A stretch of DNA of 6,551 nucleotides from JBIKWN01 sp044376365 (GTDB lineage: Bacteria; Bdellovibrionota_C; UBA2361; JBIKWN01). Position numbers and translations under genes: made by a program. The notes below the pieces were generated by a model. That model saw nothing but the letters and a program-made list of their open reading frames with translations, was not told the origin of the DNA and did no database searches. Positions 5,712 through 6,551 of the stretch are shown piece by piece; the stretch's first letter is position 1, and every line of letters begins with the position of its first letter. Location: NCBI GenBank assembly GCA_044376365.1, contig JBILLA010000151.1:1-6551 (forward strand), given 5' to 3'.

Positions 5712-6551
5712 GTGCATTACTACCATATCCCTCACGCAATAATCCTTAAGGTGACTGGCAAAGATTCGCCACGCTACCTTCAATCTCGTTTAACAAACAA
5801 TATAAAACTGCTTGCAGTTGGCGAGCGCTGCTTTGCTGCACAGCTTACACCTCAAGGTAAAACACAAGGCATTTTTAATGTCTACAAAGCGGAAGAAACC
5901 TGCTTCATTCTTACCTGCGATCGGGGCAACCAAAGTGACATCATTGCAGCCTTTAAAAAATATATCGTGGCTGATCGTGTTACGGTTGAAGACTGCTCAG
6001 AAGAAGGAGCACTTTTTTGCGTCGATGCTTCGCTCACACTGCCTCATATTGCTGATATCTATCGCACAGGAGATCGATTCGCTTCCAATACAGATGTCGT
6101 CGCACTCTCAAGCAATGCTTCGAGCGCACTCCGTGAGCACTTTACTTCTCTGCATGCAGCAGCAATGACAGCAGCTGCCTTTGAACTGCTTGAATTTCAA
6201 GCTGGTATACCACGCTTTGGTAAAGAGCTTGATGAACAAACACTCTTTAGCGAAAGTGGCTTCGATGATGCGATTGCAGCAAACAAAGGATGCTATGTAG
6301 GACAAGAAGTCGTTGAAAAAATCGAAAGCTTTGGTAAGGCACCTAAAATCTTTAAGCGTGTTGCGATAGGCCACACCGTCACTACGCATGACGCCATCCA
6401 ACCTCATACGCCTGTTATGTATGACGAAGTCGATATTGGGCGTGTTATCTCAGTATGCAATGATGACACAAACAATCAGTCGCTTGCATTTATTCGCATC
6501 AAAAATGATGCATCAATAGATTTAAATAAACTTTTAATAAGCGGTAATACT
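5712..6551 (+). CDS. ygfZ: YgfZ/GcvT-like folate-binding protein, 3' end outside window
   Basis: The frame from GTG 5712 stays open for 280 codons to the right edge. YgfZ-type proteins (bacterial relatives of mitochondrial IBA57) bind tetrahydrofolate and support maturation or repair of certain Fe-S enzymes, including the tRNA methylthiotransferase MiaB in E. coli. The diagnostic motif KGCYVGQE is present at 192-199, with the conserved Cys194. Upstream, GKDSPRYLQSRLTNNI (16-31) matches the family start GxDAxxFLQGQLTNDV, and TPQGKTQGIFNVY (46-58) matches the SPQGR segment. FELLEFQAGIPRFGKEL (157-173) matches the family's RIxxGxPxxGxEL region. The final residues (TPVMYDEVDIGRVIS, GRVISVCNDD) belong to the C-terminal barrel, so only a few residues should be missing. 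After the Cys motif, VVEKIESFGKAPKIFKR is more lysine/glutamate-rich than the usual VVARIxSRGxVNRRL. The family is close to the glycine-cleavage T protein, but KGCYxGQE points to YgfZ. Confidence 0.9.
   Translation, partial: MHYYHIPHAIILKVTGKDSPRYLQSRLTNNIKLLAVGERCFAAQLTPQGKTQGIFNVYKAEETCFILTCDRGNQSDIIAAFKKYIVADRVTVEDCSEEGALFCVDASLTLPHIADIYRTGDRFASNTDVVALSSNASSALREHFTSLHAAAMTAAAFELLEFQAGIPRFGKELDEQTLFSESGFDDAIAANKGCYVGQEVVEKIESFGKAPKIFKRVAIGHTVTTHDAIQPHTPVMYDEVDIGRVISVCNDDTNNQSLAFIRIKNDASIDLNKLLISGNT

Noticed and set aside
5812..6168. + strand ORF of 118 codons within the YgfZ region
   Set aside because: The overlapping frame from GTG 5712 carries the YgfZ motifs over its whole length, so this is a shadow.

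Overview
The window shows a gene-dense bacterial segment with six protein-coding genes, all on the + strand. I see no tRNA, rRNA, CRISPR array, insertion sequence or phage gene. The first gene is a YidC insertase with the large periplasmic domain typical of Gram-negative (diderm) bacteria. The yidC-mnmE neighbourhood is a conserved chromosomal arrangement. Base composition looks moderate (roughly mid-40s % G+C by eye). TAA, TAG and TGA all behave as stops. The YidC, LepB and Memo sequences remind me of deltaproteobacterial-type or related uncultured diderm lineages, but I cannot fix the phylum from this segment.

Region 3-4450 looks like one tight transcription unit. It runs from the 3' part of yidC (5' end outside the window) to mnmE (tRNA wobble-uridine modification GTPase), then a Memo-family metalloprotein, then a short GatA-like amidase. 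The last three genes overlap (11 nt for mnmE/Memo, 4 nt ATGA for Memo/amidase) and lack convincing Shine-Dalgarno sites, so translational coupling is likely. A 137-nt gap (4451-4587) follows, holding a weak promoter candidate and a small hairpin.

Region 4588-4971 is a separate small unit. It holds a 105-residue soluble protein that I do not recognise, with its own ribosome binding site. It ends in a clear intrinsic terminator (9-bp stem, GAAA tetraloop, eight T).

Region 4972-6551 holds lepB (signal peptidase I) and, 57 nt downstream, a YgfZ/GcvT-like folate-binding protein that runs off the end of the window. The 56 nt before lepB are ambiguous. They hold either a weak promoter that would leave lepB with a short leader lacking a Shine-Dalgarno site, or a good Shine-Dalgarno site serving an 11-codon leader ORF.

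YidC and LepB form an envelope-biogenesis theme: membrane insertion and signal-peptide removal. MnmE and YgfZ form a tRNA/Fe-S/folate theme, since both families are linked to tRNA modification. The least understood content is the Memo/amidase pair and the orphan 105-residue protein. Nothing here amounts to proof of a new system; the Memo/amidase coupling is the best lead.
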